Assembly (NCBI GenBank): GCA_963682025.1
Contig: OY821517.1
Span: forward strand, 20,708,048-20,772,047
Reading direction: 5' to 3'
DNA length: 64,000 bases
DNA from: Cordilura impudica
Taxonomy: Eukaryota; Arthropoda; Insecta; Diptera; Scathophagidae
Shown here: piece by piece, positions 53,268 to 64,000 of the stretch
Position numbering within the stretch: position 1 is the first letter of the stretch
Layout of the letters: each line of letters begins with the position of its first letter
Program-made: the position numbers and the translations under genes
The notes under the pieces: generated by a model
What the model saw: only the letters and a program-made list of their open reading frames with translations
Databases searched by the model: none
What the model was told of the DNA's origin: nothing

Positions 53268-53662
53268 AAATTCATTTTCTCTTTGTTTGTTTGACCACTA
53301 TACAAATTTTTATTTCTCAACGGATTTCTCTGAAATTTGGTACGCACAATCTCTGCACTCCAGGTGAGTTCACCATATGATTCTTACGGCCACCCCTACT
53401 TTTACGCCCAATTTTTATACAAAATTCATTTTCTGTTTTTTGATATATTTGTTTGCTATAAAAATTTTTATTTTTCAACAGATTTCTCCGCAAGTTTGTA
53501 CACACGATATCTGTACCCCACGAAAGGTCGCCATTTGATTCTTACCGTTCACGCCTACTTTTACGCCCACTTTTTTATAAAACTCATTTTCTGTTTTTGG
53601 TACGTTTATTCGCTATACGAATTTGTATTTTTCAACGGATTTCTCTGAAATTTGGCACACAC
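53268..53662 (+). repeat. 156-bp tandem repeat, about 2.5 units
   Basis: TTCATTTTCT begins units at 53271, 53425 and 53583 (steps 154 and 158). Each goes on to TTTTTCAACGGATTTCTCTG and, in the first two, TTTTACGCCCA. Units are about 85 percent alike. The frames at 53317-53505 (-) and 53337-53648 (+) are translations of the repeat. Confidence 0.85.
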
Positions 53663-54600
53663 GGGAACAACTTCACGATGAAAAAATTCCCAAATTTCAA
53701 AAAAGGTCCCCAAAAGACATGAACGAAATAAAAATATGAACTTACTACCCAAATTCGTTCTTAAATTTGTACATATATTTATTTAATGAATTTTTTTAAA
53801 TATTTATTTAAGTGAAAATTTGCATACTGGTCTCACTATCGGTCCTACAATATTCGCATTTAAAATCTGTATTCTTTTCAATAGCATCATTTCGACGCGC
53901 TCGCGGAACGCAGGTCAGCAAACTTTGTTAAGAGAAGCGAAAATGGCTGAATCAACTCAAGTGCGTCTAGAAACCCAGCGGGTCAGACAAGCTGAATCCA
54001 GGGAATCTGAAACTCCTTAAGCAACTCTTTTTCTCACAGAAATTTTATGTCGCCTGCTCCTGAGTATAATATATGCACCAGAAGGAAAAACCAGAAATGT
54101 TTTGTATCACTTAGCTCCAGAATAACTAAAATTCTTAACTAGTCCCTAATGAATAAATTCCAAAAAAAAAATTAACATATTTCCCCAAAAAATTGGGGAA
54201 TAACTTCACGATGAACAAGTTCCCCAAATTTAATAAATGTCCCCGAAAGAAATGAACAAATTCTCCATACTGCTCTCAATATCTGTCCTACAACAAATTT
54301 ATTTAATATCTGTTTGGTGTTAACAAAATAAATAAACTTCAAAAAAAACTTAAAGCGGTTTCTCAGCTTATTTTTAAAGCACTTTTGCTGTAGTGTCTTA
54401 TAAAAAAATTCTGATGTAAAAATCAAAAAATTTTAAATTGAAATAAAAACAATTAATTTACTCCCCAAAAACGTAAACATTGGGAAATTTTTTTCATAAT
54501 GAACAAAATCCCCCATCCCATACAAATTTTTGGGGAGAAAGGTAAGTGTTTTGAGGATTTTTTTCATTGGGCACTAAGTACTCAGCGGCTGGTAAGCATA
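53663..54600 (+). repeat. Diverged direct repeats with TTCCCCAAA and ACTTCACGATGAA blocks
   Basis: AACTTCACGATGAA, CCCAAATTT and GTCCC(C)(A/G)AAAG blocks occur at 53668 and again at 54190. Weaker relatives (CCCAAAAACG, CATAATGAACAAAATCCCCC) lie at 54462-54520. Both main copies are followed by a CTCACTATC/CTCAATATC-(T/G)GTCCTACAA phrase. The first copy is separated from the second by a stretch carrying a helitron-like coding scrap. Confidence 0.65.
53890..54020 (+). pseudogene. Short coding scrap resembling the N-terminus of helitron-type helicases
   Basis: One plus frame reads STRSRNAGQQTLLREAKMAE and STQVRLETQRVRQAESRESE then TP and a stop at 54018-54020. Arg/Glu/Gln-rich repeats with R-x-SETP endings are frequent near the N-terminus of Helitron/Pif1-type proteins of insects. 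The GC content is clearly above that of the neighbourhood. Only about 40 residues remain and no Rep or helicase motif is present, so the assignment is tentative. Confidence 0.4.
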
Positions 54601-54689
54601 GAGAACCATTTTTCAAGTCAAAGGCCTTTGGATCCTGGGCAAGACCGGGTAAAAACAGCTAGTGATAAAATAAAAAACGAAAAATTAAA
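54601..54689. repeat. Repeat end with reversed CTAGCTG...CCCGG motif
   Basis: GGATCCTGGGCAAGACCGGG then AACAGCTAGT is the reverse of the widespread ACTAGCTG-ACCCGG type repeat start seen in forward form at 56904. It is followed by a short A-rich tract with heptamer-like units (TAAAAAACGAAAAATTAAAA) and then hairpin module H. Confidence 0.5.
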
Positions 54690-54872
54690 AATAAACCGGT
54701 GGAAATAAATAATAGTAAATATTTTTATATTAGCAGAGCAGTTGTTTGCTAGTGATACATAGATGACGCTTTCTGTTTGATTTTAAAAAAGTGCCATAAA
54801 AAATCTTTCATTACTAGATGTTTACACATCTTCCATGTGATCGGACTCACATGATTTTTTTTTTAACAGAAT
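54690..54872 (+). repeat. Hairpin module H, copy 2
   Basis: It shares GTTGTTTGCTAGTGATACAT, GATGACGCTTTCTGTTTGAT, TTAAAAAAGTGCCATAAAAA and ACTAGATGTTTACACATCTT with 28623-28805. The hairpin is CATGTG-ATCGGACT-CACATG followed by a T10 run. The loop is identical to copy 1, and the fifth pair from the loop has changed from C-G to A-T on both sides. Confidence 0.75.
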
Positions 54873-56900
54873 GTGGCGACATCCTTCTGCAACATCCTTA
54901 ATCTTTCTGCAGCAAAAATTTTAATCCGGTAATAAAGTTTGTGCAATTTCTGTATTCAATAAAGGTGTAATTTTTTCAAAAATAAGAACCAGTGGTGCCA
55001 TGCAGCGCATAATAAATACGCAATTCGAATTTGAATAGAAAAATATTTTTCTAAATCAATAAACCCATGAAGTTTGAAATTAAATGTCAGCTTTTCGTTT
55101 CAGGCAGAGTACTTTCATGATAAAACATTAAAAATATTCATCAATTTTGTTCTATCTGGTTAGGTGTTTAAAATATATAAAATCGGTCAATAAATTCCAA
55201 TGTCACAATCCAAATTTTATCTGAAAAATTAAAAAAAAAAACATAATAAAAAAAATTAGCGAAGTGATAAACCAAAATCGCCATCAGCTACCGTTTTTTT
55301 TACACTTTTTTTTAATTAATTATGTATATTAAAACAATATATGTATCCTTAGGTCGTTTTTGTTTTTGTATATCAATTATTAAGCATATATTTCAATTGC
55401 CTTTTCCTTTCGGTTATAAATCTGGTACAAGTGCAATGCGTAAACCATTTTTTTGTACACACAATCCATATCCTTAGGGTTAATTTATAAATAAACAGCA
55501 TTAAAAAAAAAAATTATAAAAATTTTAAATTTTTCTTTAAATATGGGGCTAATAAAACTAAAAATACTCGATACCAGAGTGAAAATATATAATTGTCACA
55601 AAAGCTTATAAATTCTCGTTGCTCCCAACAACAATCAAACGTATTTTATACCTTAAACCCCATTGTAAACAATAAACGCCCTCTATTATCGTTAACAAAT
55701 GTCAGATGAGATCCAACCTAATATAGAAAAAAATGACCCAATAGTAGTTGAAGTAGTAAATTCATGTTCATGGCTTGCATGTTTATTCATGCTCAGTATA
55801 TCTTTTTTTTCCTGCACTATTTTTCTGATACATATAAAGAGTAAACGCATATGTAGAGTCTGATGTCTGTACCAAATCCTTGAAGACTAAAATTTTTTTC
55901 TGAATCTTAAGTTAAAGAACACATTGGATAGTTTTAACAAACATTATGTGTATTAGTTCCATTCGATTATTTGTGTAATCATAAATATTTTATAAACCAG
56001 AATAAATCTTTACGATGACGCCGTTATAGTGGTCCATAATTTGGGTCGGAAGACTCACATCTATATGAAAAATACAAAAAAAAAATCTACATAATTTCCT
56101 ATCGTAACCGTAGTTGTCATCAATGGCCGTAATTGTATTGCAGCATGAAAAAAAGACTGATAAAAAAGTAAAAGCAAGAAAAAAAAGTACAAATTGCAAA
56201 ATAGTAAAAGTTCGTATTGTGTAACAACAAATTGCCAGTTCCTTTACCAAAAGCCCATACATTTTTATTAACAACTTGAATTGATTGCAACATTGTACTC
56301 AAAAAGTTGTATTTGTTACTTTTCCAATTTTTTTCTTTTCATACTCAGTTAGTTAAAAAACTGGTGGAAAATATGGTGCCATGTGCCCTGTATGATGTGA
56401 AGATATAAAATTTATTATGTCGTTTTTTTTAATACATACATACAAGTATAGGATGATAATATTGTTAAGTTTATCTATCGTTTTTAAGGCATTCAAATAC
56501 TCGTATCTATTTATGCATTGTCTTCGAATTGTCATACAGTTGTAATGTAATTGGGCCATGTTGTAAAAAATACAATAAAATGGTTAGTAAAAGGCTTCAT
56601 AATATTTAAGATAACATTTGTATGCATGATTTACGATTAACCCATTAACGTTGAATGGACCGAAAAATATCCAAAAAAAAGAGCTGTCTTAGCTAGAGCC
56701 AGGCGAACATGCAAACTTATTTTCTAATAAAAAAAAAAAAAAAATATTAAAGTTCAAGTGGGGATAAATTAGTGGGTCAACATTCAATAATTTAATAAAG
56801 TAAACCAATTTTGATATAAACGACTTTGGAAGGTTTGGGGAGTGGACATTCCGAAAACTCTCTTGGTGCTTTATAGCATAACATGTCTTCTATATAAAAG
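54873..56900. other. AT-rich DNA, no gene recognised
   Basis: About 2 kb without a supported feature. Small minus frames at 55990-56302 and 56353-56559 have hydrophobic stretches but no motif or splice context that convinces. Confidence 0.5.
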
Positions 56901-56903
56901 AAC

Positions 56904-57066
56904 TAGCTGACCCGGCAAACGTTATTTTGTCTTATAACTTATTTCTATGCATCCTTGTATGGGGCCTGCCACGCCCACTGGTTTGATACCGCCCATTTTT
57001 CACATAACTTCTCAAACTCATCATTCGTGAACTCACACGTAGTTTCAAGACTGTCGAATTTACAGT
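56904..57066 (-). repeat. CTAGCTGACCCGGCAAACGT-type repeat start fused to a T1 fragment
   Basis: ACTAGCTGACCCGGCAAACG is a phrase I know from very common insect repeats. It runs into GCCTGCCACGCCCACTGG and ACCGCCCATTTTTCAC, which is the reversed T1 unit, ending near CAGACAATTTTT. This suggests that T1 units belong inside a larger repeat family whose end is the CTAGCTG motif. Confidence 0.6.
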
Positions 57067-57099
57067 ATTCCAGACAATTTTTTTTGTATTGTGATAGGT

Positions 57100-57293
57100 T
57101 TTTGTTTTTTTTTTGATAGATTTAAGTGAAGAACGGAAAGCAGCTTTATACATATGTGGGTTATGACTAAGAACTGTCTCACAGGGTTTATTTTTGGACT
57201 AATGGGTGAAGAAACAAACAATAACCAAATTTGAGTTGTATTCAGGTCAAATATTTTTGGTAGTTTCAAACAACCACATTATACCCTGACCAC
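57100..57293 (+). mobile_element. HINE-B, copy 4, left piece (target of the 5.1-kb insertion)
   Basis: TTTGATAGATTTAAGTGAAG, CGGAAAGCAGCTTTATA, AAATATTTTTGGTAGTT and ATTATACCCTGACCAC match the second half of HINE-B. The last eight bases CTGACCAC are repeated at 62404-62411, where the HINE-B right end ACATAGTGGTATA resumes. Confidence 0.75.
57286..57293. repeat. Left 8-bp target duplication (CTGACCAC)
   Basis: CTGACCAC lies outside TAGGGTGACAGC at the left and is repeated exactly at 62404-62411 after GCTGTCACCCTA. The uninterrupted HINE-B copies have one such segment (CCAAACCAC or CTGAACCAC), confirming that it was duplicated on insertion. Confidence 0.85.
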
Positions 57294-58284
57294 TAGGGTG
57301 ACAGCCATTTTTTTTTTTTTTGGAATTTCAAGACGCGCGGGTCGGATTATTGCGATTAGTGCGGAAAATTATCAAAAAAGATAATTTTTCACAAAAATTT
57401 TGATATTAATAATAGCGTTTCAATTAAATTAATTAATAAACCATAATCTGGAGTAAATTATCTTTCTAATAAAACAACAAAATCTATTGTCGGTTGAAAA
57501 AGAGCCAAGCTATACCAAGTTCCCCAGGCAATATATGCGCCGCAGACCACTTGATTAAGAAAATCAAGCTCACATTTTTAAAGAAATTGAAATAATTTAC
57601 AGCAACAACATTTTTGCATTCTCCTGATCCCAAAATGATCTTACGTAAAGTATTTTGAATCTCATCTTTTGTTGTTCCGTTCTATTCACTATTTCAAAAT
57701 CCCAAATTTTACTTTACCGAAATCAACGATTGGATTTCAAGGTCTTATAAGCAAAATATATGTGATTAAAAATGCCAAATATTGTAGGTATCCTGTTCTT
57801 AATTTGGCGAGGGCAGCGTTTTTGTTTCAGCGGATTTGAAGAAAAATGTAATTTTTCATATTTTTTCAACTTTTAGGCTACATCTTTTTGGTGTTTTCAT
57901 ATCTCAAATATCTTTTATCAAAATATTATACTACTTGATATAAGTTCTCAATCTTGGAAGTTAAGGTTATATCGAAAGACTATAAAATGTCCCTCTTTAA
58001 GGTCAAATGTCAAATTTAAGGAGATTCACATTTTTTTTTGAAACAAAATATCGAAATAATATATATTTGCTGAAGGATTTCGATAAAACTTGCTGATAAA
58101 TTTGAAGCCGGAAACCAAAGGTGATTTTTTCTTTAAATATAACACAATATTTTTAGTTTTACACTCAGAAAAGTTGTTAGTAAAAAGTTTTTAAATACTT
58201 TTCTATCACATTTAACAGTTTATATACTAGTTTTTAAAATTTTTTTCAACAATTATAAAAATGCGTCACCAAACTTAATAGAGA

Positions 58285-61200
58285 ACAAGTAAGAGTGTTA
58301 AATTCGGCTGTGCCGAATCTTTGATACCCTCCACCTCGGTTTGAGTCTTGATAATAAATGTAAATGAAAAAGTAAACAATTTGTTAAACTTATTACCAAA
58401 TTATTTCAGCAAATTCTTTGGGGTGGTTCTTGTCTTTTCTATTATTTCGGATTTATTTCGGTGTTTGCTCTTTGGTCATCGTGGTTGCTGATTGGCATGC
58501 ATTTAGGTAATATACCTATAAGCATGCGTTTCCGGTTATATGACATAACTTCTCGTTTAATTTAGTTTTTGCTAATTAAATAGCTCGCCCTAACCTATAT
58601 ATGCATTAAATCGTGCTAATTGGAGATGGTTGTATAGCTTCTTTTAATTGGCCAAATAGTTCTTCATTGCGGACACATAGGTCGGATGGAGTAACAAAAT
58701 AATTACAAAAAAAAAACTCTCTCAATTTTTTTATTAAAATATTGCCATATTCGGAAAACATAGAGAATAAATTTATAATAATAAATATTCAAATTAGGGA
58801 TGCCAAACGCAAAAATCCAGATGTCCCAAACATTTTAAATAAAATAATTTGTTATCTTTATTTTCTGAAAAACTTCAAATTTTCACCAAAAAAATTGTGA
58901 AAATTTGTATATAAAAAATAACATTCTCATCAAATTGCGTTTATTTATGTAACAGTTTTTATGTTCGTAATTCTTAAATATCATTTGACGTTTTCTAAAA
59001 TTCATTGAATATAAATTAATGTTTTCTGTAGTGTGATTCTGTAAATTTCAACGATCCGACAATCGCAAAATATATCGACAGCTATTGTTGTTTGCGCTAA
59101 GGATTAAGTTTGCACTAAGGATTAAGTACATACATCTTAACGACAGTCGACAAATCTATTTTTCTATATATTTAAATTGTAAGCGAGTGGCATCTCTGTC
59201 AAAATAAGCGAAAAACACAAAAAAGAATAGAAAAAAACAAATTACTTCGTGTTTGACAGTATGATTTTATGTTTATGTTTAATATCTTTATTTTTTTACT
59301 AATATTTTTGTGTATTTATTTGAAAATGAAATAATGAATTGAATATGCTATTTAATTTTTTTATTTATATAAAAAAGTTTTTTAATTAAAGCAAAAGATT
59401 TTCACTATTTTATGATTTTTATTTATGTATGACGACATTTCAACCTAAAAATTTAAGTTTTTATCGATTGAATAAACAACACAAAAATGGCTGTCGTTTA
59501 GATAACAACAACAGCTGACTTTAGCAATAGTGAATATCTTTTAAAAATTTTACTGATAATTTTGCAATTTTCTTTTTTTAACGATTCGACTATCGTTAAA
59601 AGAAGTTACTGATAAGCTATTAATTTCTCCTGAATGTCAATATTTTATTTAAATGTAAAAATTTTTTAAATGTAAACATAGGTATTTGGTGTTTTTTTTC
59701 TTGGTATTTCAATTTGTGTTTAACGAATAAAATTTATATATTAAAGATGCAATTGATGTCTTCTAAATTTAAAATTATAATTTCCGACGTTTTGGTATAA
59801 TTTTCTGAAATTCAATTAATTGTAATTTATAATTGGAAATTTTTAATTCCAGTTTTTAGAATCGATATTTTCTTAAATTTGAATGGAAAATTTAAAAATG
59901 GCAATTTTGTATTTATGTGAGTAATAATGCTTTAGTAACTATAAACAATTTTTAAAAATTAGATGTAATCGCAATCAGATATTTTATAGGTAAAGCAGAA
60001 TAAAAATTCTATATAACTATGTAGAACTGTTTTGAAAGCAAAAAACTCTGATGAACTCGGTAACTCTATTTTGTAAAGACAACAAAAAGTTAATATGCCA
60101 AACTTATGTTCATATTTGTAAAAGAATAATGAAAATACGTATGAAATAAAATACCAGCCCGTGTATACTCCTAACATTGTTCTGTATGATATCTAGTTGA
60201 AAATATTAACATTCATGTTAAAATAGAAATAACTATTGCAAAGCTAATTTGAACAAACAAAAATTGTGGCGCCATCTACTGTGGCATAGTCACGCTGAGC
60301 AAAATGAAGTGACACTCTGTTAATGCAGAAGAAATGTATTTTCCTCACAACAAAATATTGCAGAATTTTATGTAAATAAAATAATATACCAACTTATTTC
60401 TAACATGCAGTTGTTATGGATATACATATATAATATATGTATATTATTTGTATTATTTAATATGTTTATATAAAATTATAAATAGATTTATACATAAAAT
60501 TTTTTTTTGCTATATTTACATTGTTTTTTTTTTATTAAAAACTAGGTATTTTAGCATTATTCGCTTTAGATGTTGGTAAATTTTTACTCCCTTTATATTA
60601 ACTCGTAGTGTCTGCTTGTCGAAAAAATTTTAGATCGATTTTAACCAATTTCCCGTGAGCCATTCGATCTGAGATTTTGCAGGCAGGCTCGTGGTAATAA
60701 CAAAATTGAGTGATGCCAAGACAATGGAAACTTTTAAATTTTGCTACCAGAGTTAATAAAAAAATGTACAAAGGGTTAGTTTTTATTATATTATTACCAC
60801 AACGACCACAAAAACAACAAGTCCAGCTATGACAACAACACAACATTTAGAATAACAACAAGAACAATATAGAAACATCATATTTTTCATTGTTTTTTAC
60901 CTTTTCTGAGATTTCCCTGGACATTTTCCACCGATTTTAATGATTTTAGAAATCTTTCCATGAATTTGGTGAATCATTCTCACTAAAAATGATCACTGTA
61001 GCTGCACTATTCAGGGCGTGATCGTGACAAGAACAACATAGAAAATTATATTTTTTCAAGACTTTTTTTTAGTTCTTTATTCAAATCTCGGGCCCTAATC
61101 GACCGATTTGGACGATTTTAAATAGCAAACTTTTCAGGATGTTAATGAATCATTAGCTGCCCGATTGATGCCGTCATCGTGATTTCCACAGACGGATAGA

Positions 61201-61351
61201 CGGACAGACGGACATCGCTATATCAACTCTGGTTGTTATAAGGATCAAAAATATATATATTTTATGGGGTCCAAAATTTTTTTCTAATTATTACAAACGG
61301 AATGACAAACTTATATATACCCTCTGCACACGGGAGTGGAGGGTATAACAA
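58285..61351 (+). mobile_element. HINE/DINE-1-like element, family A, copy 2
   Basis: The left end ACAAGTAAGAGTGTTAAATT then CGGCTGTGCCGAATCTTTG and the right end CCTCTGCACACGGGAGTGGA then GGGTATAACA match copy 1. The right 560 bases (60790-61351), including ATTATTACCACAACGACCAC, the GACGGATAGACGGACAGACG core and CCGATTTGGACGATTTTAAA, are about 85 percent like 7648-8262. Between about 58.7 and 60.3 kb the two copies are not alignable by eye. The ORFs at 59959-60177 and 60598-60846 lie inside and carry no motif. Confidence 0.7.
61190..61215 (+). repeat. GGAC/AGAC tetranucleotide core of HINE-A copy 2
   Basis: CAGACGGATAGACGGACAGA and ACGGACATCG form a core of about 26 bases, less than half the length of the core in copy 1 (60 bases). 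Confidence 0.8.
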
Positions 61352-61360
61352 TTGGCAAAA

Positions 61361-61801
61361 ATGTCTATTGGCGACCCTGGAGATGAGCAGGAAGAAATCC
61401 CAAAAAAGCTTCCCCTAAGAAAATAAACTTTTAAGGATTTCATTTTCAAAGAATTTTCTGTAATTTTAGAAGATCTATTCTCATTTACCACAAAAAACGT
61501 CTTTAAGCGATTTAAAATATCCACTGGTTTCTTTAAAGAAGACCCGCGTATATGGGAATTTAATGAAGAATTCAAAAGAGGAAAAGAAATTGTTAAAAGT
61601 TTAAGTGTTGTCAACGATTGTGCTGAAAGAGGGTTTAAACTTATCCAGGAATACCATTGTAAAATCAAGAACGATGAGGAGCAAAAGCAATACTTACTAA
61701 AAGTAATTTTTGAATTTATTTTGTTTTGTTATTTTTCAGGTGGTACAAAGCTACAGGAAACCATATTCCAAACATGCCGTTTTACAGTCTTTAACTAGAG
61801 A
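61361..61801 (+). pseudogene. Transposon-type coding remnant (VVNDCAERG family) with a small intron
   Basis: From ATG 61361 the frame reads MSIGDPGDEQEEIPKK and a TAA after 23 codons, then stays open in the same frame: FKRFKISTGFFKEDPRIWEF, EIVKSLSVVNDCAERGFKLI and DEEQKQYLLK. A GTAATT...TTTTCAG segment (61703-61739, only 37 bases) would splice LLK to VVQSYRKPYSKHAVLQSL and a stop near 61801. The pattern VVND-x-AERG-x-x-LI...DEEQKQ-x-LL-x-VV...YRK is one I recall from the C-termini of multi-copy uncharacterised arthropod proteins. It belongs to the 5.1-kb element in which it lies, beside HINE-A. No function is known to me. Confidence 0.6.
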
Positions 61802-62403
61802 TTTTGAGCTATAAAATAATTTTCTAAAATTTATTAAAAATTTTAAATCGTTTTTAAAACTTGTCATAAACTAATGAATTCTATAATTTTTTTAATACTT
61901 TGATTTAATATGTAATTTATTATAAATAAAAGTAAAAACCAGCCTTTAAATTAATATAAAAGTTCTTTCAAATAATAAATTTTGTGGATCAGTTTGATCT
62001 AGTGGAAGCAATAGTGTTAACCTAATTTTTTGGATTTTTTTTATATTCTTCATGTCCAGATTATGTACATGAAGAATATGTTAGTAAGAATTAAATGTCT
62101 AAAATGACAATAATGTCAAAAATCTGGAGTGGGTCAATTTGACCCCCTGGTATATTTTGGTTTAATTACAAAAAATATTTTAAATTACATTTTCTACAAA
62201 AAAAAATTTATTATATAATTTTCATATATTTTCGAATATTCTCTATGACTTGACCTTTGACCTCGTTGCGCCTCGTGTTAACGATGTCCGATTTGGCCCA
62301 AACTTGCAGGAAATACTTTTTAGACCAAGTGTCACCAAATTCCGCCCAGCGCTCCTTTAGATTCGAAAAACTAAATTTTTTCATACAAACCGCTGTCACC
62401 CTA
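61802..62403. other. Right noncoding arm of the 5.1-kb element
   Basis: It contains an inverted repeat ATATTCTTCATGT...ACATGAAGAATAT at 62043-62079 (a strong hairpin) and TCAATTTGACC near 62126. The 66-codon minus frame at 62211-62411 runs across the TIR and target duplication and is not a gene. Confidence 0.6.
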
Positions 62404-62432
62404 CTGACCACATAGTGGTATATGGTAAAGAC
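62404..62432 (+). mobile_element. HINE-B, copy 4, right end
   Basis: CTGACCACATAGTGGTATAT restarts the HINE-B end interrupted at 57293, including its CCACATAGTGG hairpin. Joined at the duplication, the two pieces are collinear with copies 1 and 2. Confidence 0.75.
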
Positions 62433-63147
62433 AATAGGTATCTTAGGTATCTTAATTAGGAAAATGTACTATTCAAGAAAAGGTAGTTTTTTAGGAAAAT
62501 TAAATATTTGAAGAGAAATTAATTTCTGAAAAAGTACTATTTCACTAAAGTGCTTTTATGAGATCTTTTTTCAGTAATTTTTTTTTATAGAAATAGTGCC
62601 TTTTCTGAATAAAATATAACTATCCTTCAAAAATTTAATTTTCTTTTAAAAAAATATTTTATTTAGCAAATGTACATTTTGAGCAAAAAATTATTTTAAA
62701 AATAGGTATTTTGCTATTTAAAATATTTTTTTTTGCTAAATTAGTGCTGCTGTTTTTTAGTTTGTTTTACACTCAACTAGATTTCGGATCCATAATATTT
62801 AGTGTTTGTGAACAGTAATTATTAATATTTGCTTTTTGTTCGTTTTCCAGAAAATTTTTATCACCAAAAAGTTTTCAAATCAATAAATCAAAAGTTTTTA
62901 TAACAACAAGCACCCTTCAACGCAATTTTCTTCTTTATATCTTTACGATTATTTATGCAGTTGACAGAAAAATTCTTATTTTCTTTAATTGTGGCCCTAT
63001 TTCAGTTAGGCTTAATATTATCCCAGCACCAAAAAAAGTAAACAAAATTTTTTCCAAGTAAATATATTTTTGAAATCGTACATTATTTGCTCGCATTCTT
63101 GAGAACTATGTATGTTCCATTTTTAAATTTGTAACGCTTTCAACAAG
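62433..63147. other. AT-rich DNA, nothing recognised
   Basis: No supported feature in this stretch. Confidence 0.5.
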
Positions 63148-63513
63148 TACCAGCAGATTCGTGTGCAAATTCTAGGAAATTTTATTTTCTCATTAAATAA
63201 AAACCCTAAAGGTATGCTAATGAATTATAGCCAATTCGCAAATCAACACAAAAAACAAACTCATTTTTATTACAAACACATTAACAAATTTTACAAACAC
63301 ACACATAGCATTGTATAATTTTATGAATGTGTTAGTAGCAACTTTAAATGAAATTTACTCAAAACAAAGGAAAAAATTTAAAAATCTGTAAATCTGCAAA
63401 ACGGCTTAAAAGAAATACCTTTCAAATAATATACGTTTGGTCAAAATCGGGATAAAACTGTAGAACAAAACTTCGGTCACAAGAAATCGCCTAGCCTATA
63501 AATATTATAGATT
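63148..63513 (+). repeat. Dispersed repeat R, copy 5
   Basis: TACCAGCAGATTCGTGTGCA to TATAAATATTATAGAT, collinear with copy 1 and better preserved: GCTAATGAATTATAGCCAAT, CATTAACAAATTTTACAAAC, GGTCAAAATCGGGATAAAAC and GGTCACAAGAAATCGCCTAG are all present. Confidence 0.85.
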
Positions 63514-64000
63514 TCTTACATCAAATTTAGAAGTTTTATTTAATTATTTCCTTCTTAATAATCATTTTTTTGCTGGGCTTCATTAATGCTATATAATGGC
63601 CTAATTTTATGCTTGTAATTTTCTTGAAATCCTTTCCTTTTTTATGTTTTTTTTATTTGTCTTTCTTTGACTTATAACTCATACTATTTTTTTAAACATT
63701 TTGCTCCTAATTATTTTGCTTCATTTCTTAACTTTTGTCATTAAGCAAAGAAACCTCATCTAACCGCTGCTACCACTATAAGAAACCCAAATGAATTCCT
63801 TTGTGAATATTTCCAAATTATCAACATAAACACAAGCAAACCATTATAAATATAAAAAACTTCTTAATTTAACTTAACAACTTATGATTAAAAAAAAAAT
63901 TAATTAATGGCCACAAATTTACAATACCAGCCCTTTTTCGGTCACATAACAATATGTTTCTACATAAAAGAAAAATCTCTCAAAATCAGTTCAGTTTTGG
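63514..64000. other. AT-rich right edge, no gene recognised
   Basis: No motif or convincing splice-flanked frame. The less AT-rich patch 63750-63800 could hold a small exon but nothing supports this directly. Confidence 0.4.

Larger units (their letters stand above)
57294..62403. mobile_element. 5.1-kb hAT-type element (8-bp TSD, TAGGGTGACAGC ends) containing HINE-A
   Basis: The ends are 12-bp inverted repeats TAGGGTGACAGC/GCTGTCACCCTA, with loose inverted similarity further in. With the 8-bp duplication this fits hAT or a similar 8-bp-TSD superfamily. About 3.07 kb of its length is the HINE-A element 58285-61351, leaving about 2.04 kb of its own sequence. That part contains the coding remnant at 61361-61801 but no recognisable DDE or BED motif. 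Confidence 0.8.

Noticed and set aside
56904..56925. CTAGCTGACCCGGC motif considered as a gene boundary or tRNA fragment
   Set aside because: It is a well-known start of dispersed insect repeats and is followed by T1 repeat sequence.
62211..62411. 66-codon minus frame (ERWAEFGDTWSKK)
   Set aside because: It runs across the transposon TIR and the target duplication, so it is not a gene.

Overview
This window looks like a fly genome (Diptera, most likely a calyptrate such as a blow fly, flesh fly, house fly or stable fly). It is very AT-rich. Its transposon remnants belong to classic dipteran families: DINE-1/HINE-type elements with (GGAC/GACA)n cores, DD41D mariners, hAT elements with 8-bp target duplications, and a jockey/CR1-like LINE. 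Almost no sequence codes for host protein. The one good host candidate is a first coding exon at 23491-23965 (+), ending at a GTAAGT splice donor and carrying a signal peptide or signal anchor. No partner exon is recognisable, so everything downstream may be the first intron of that gene, or intergenic DNA.

Layout. 0.3-3.0 kb: broken LINE (endonuclease, reverse transcriptase, C-terminal part). 4.3-8.3 kb: HINE-A element holding a MITE, a zinc-finger remnant and a 134-bp tandem duplication. 8.9-15.8 kb: small inverted-repeat elements, a degenerate tandem array, a dispersed repeat (called R here), a long-TIR element with an EQGERFHQ-like coding remnant, HINE-B and a ~140-bp tandem family (T1). 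16.4-17.2 kb: unclassified transposon-like coding remnant. 17.39-20.87 kb: hAT element with a perfect 8-bp target duplication and a broken transposase with two small introns. 23.5 kb: host exon. 24.1-28.6 kb: ~4.5-kb heptamer array with nested duplications, ended by a hairpin module. 30-44 kb: more R, HINE and T1 copies, a second low-complexity array (35.2-36.4 kb), a ~120-bp satellite (39.9-40.7 kb) and two mariner remnants (37.1 and 41 kb). 44.35-46.6 kb: third mariner and a foldback hAT-type MITE with an 8-bp target duplication. 49.3-50.4 kb: second heptamer array. 50.418-53.267 kb: DNA transposon with identical 39-bp TIRs and an almost intact DDE-type transposase (579 codons, or about 32 more past one frameshift). 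53.3-54.9 kb: small tandem repeats, a helitron-like fragment and the second hairpin module. 57.1-62.4 kb: three-level nest, HINE-A inside an 8-bp-TSD element inside HINE-B.

The strongest observations are the 50.4-53.3 kb transposon, the dated nests and exact target duplications, the foldback element whose 41-bp unit expanded on one arm only, and the paired hairpin module at 28.6 and 54.7 kb, which shows one compensatory base-pair change and sits beside heptamer tracts both times. No tRNA, rRNA, CRISPR, LTR retrotransposon or bacterial-type operon was recognised. Family assignments come from memory of motifs, not from searches.
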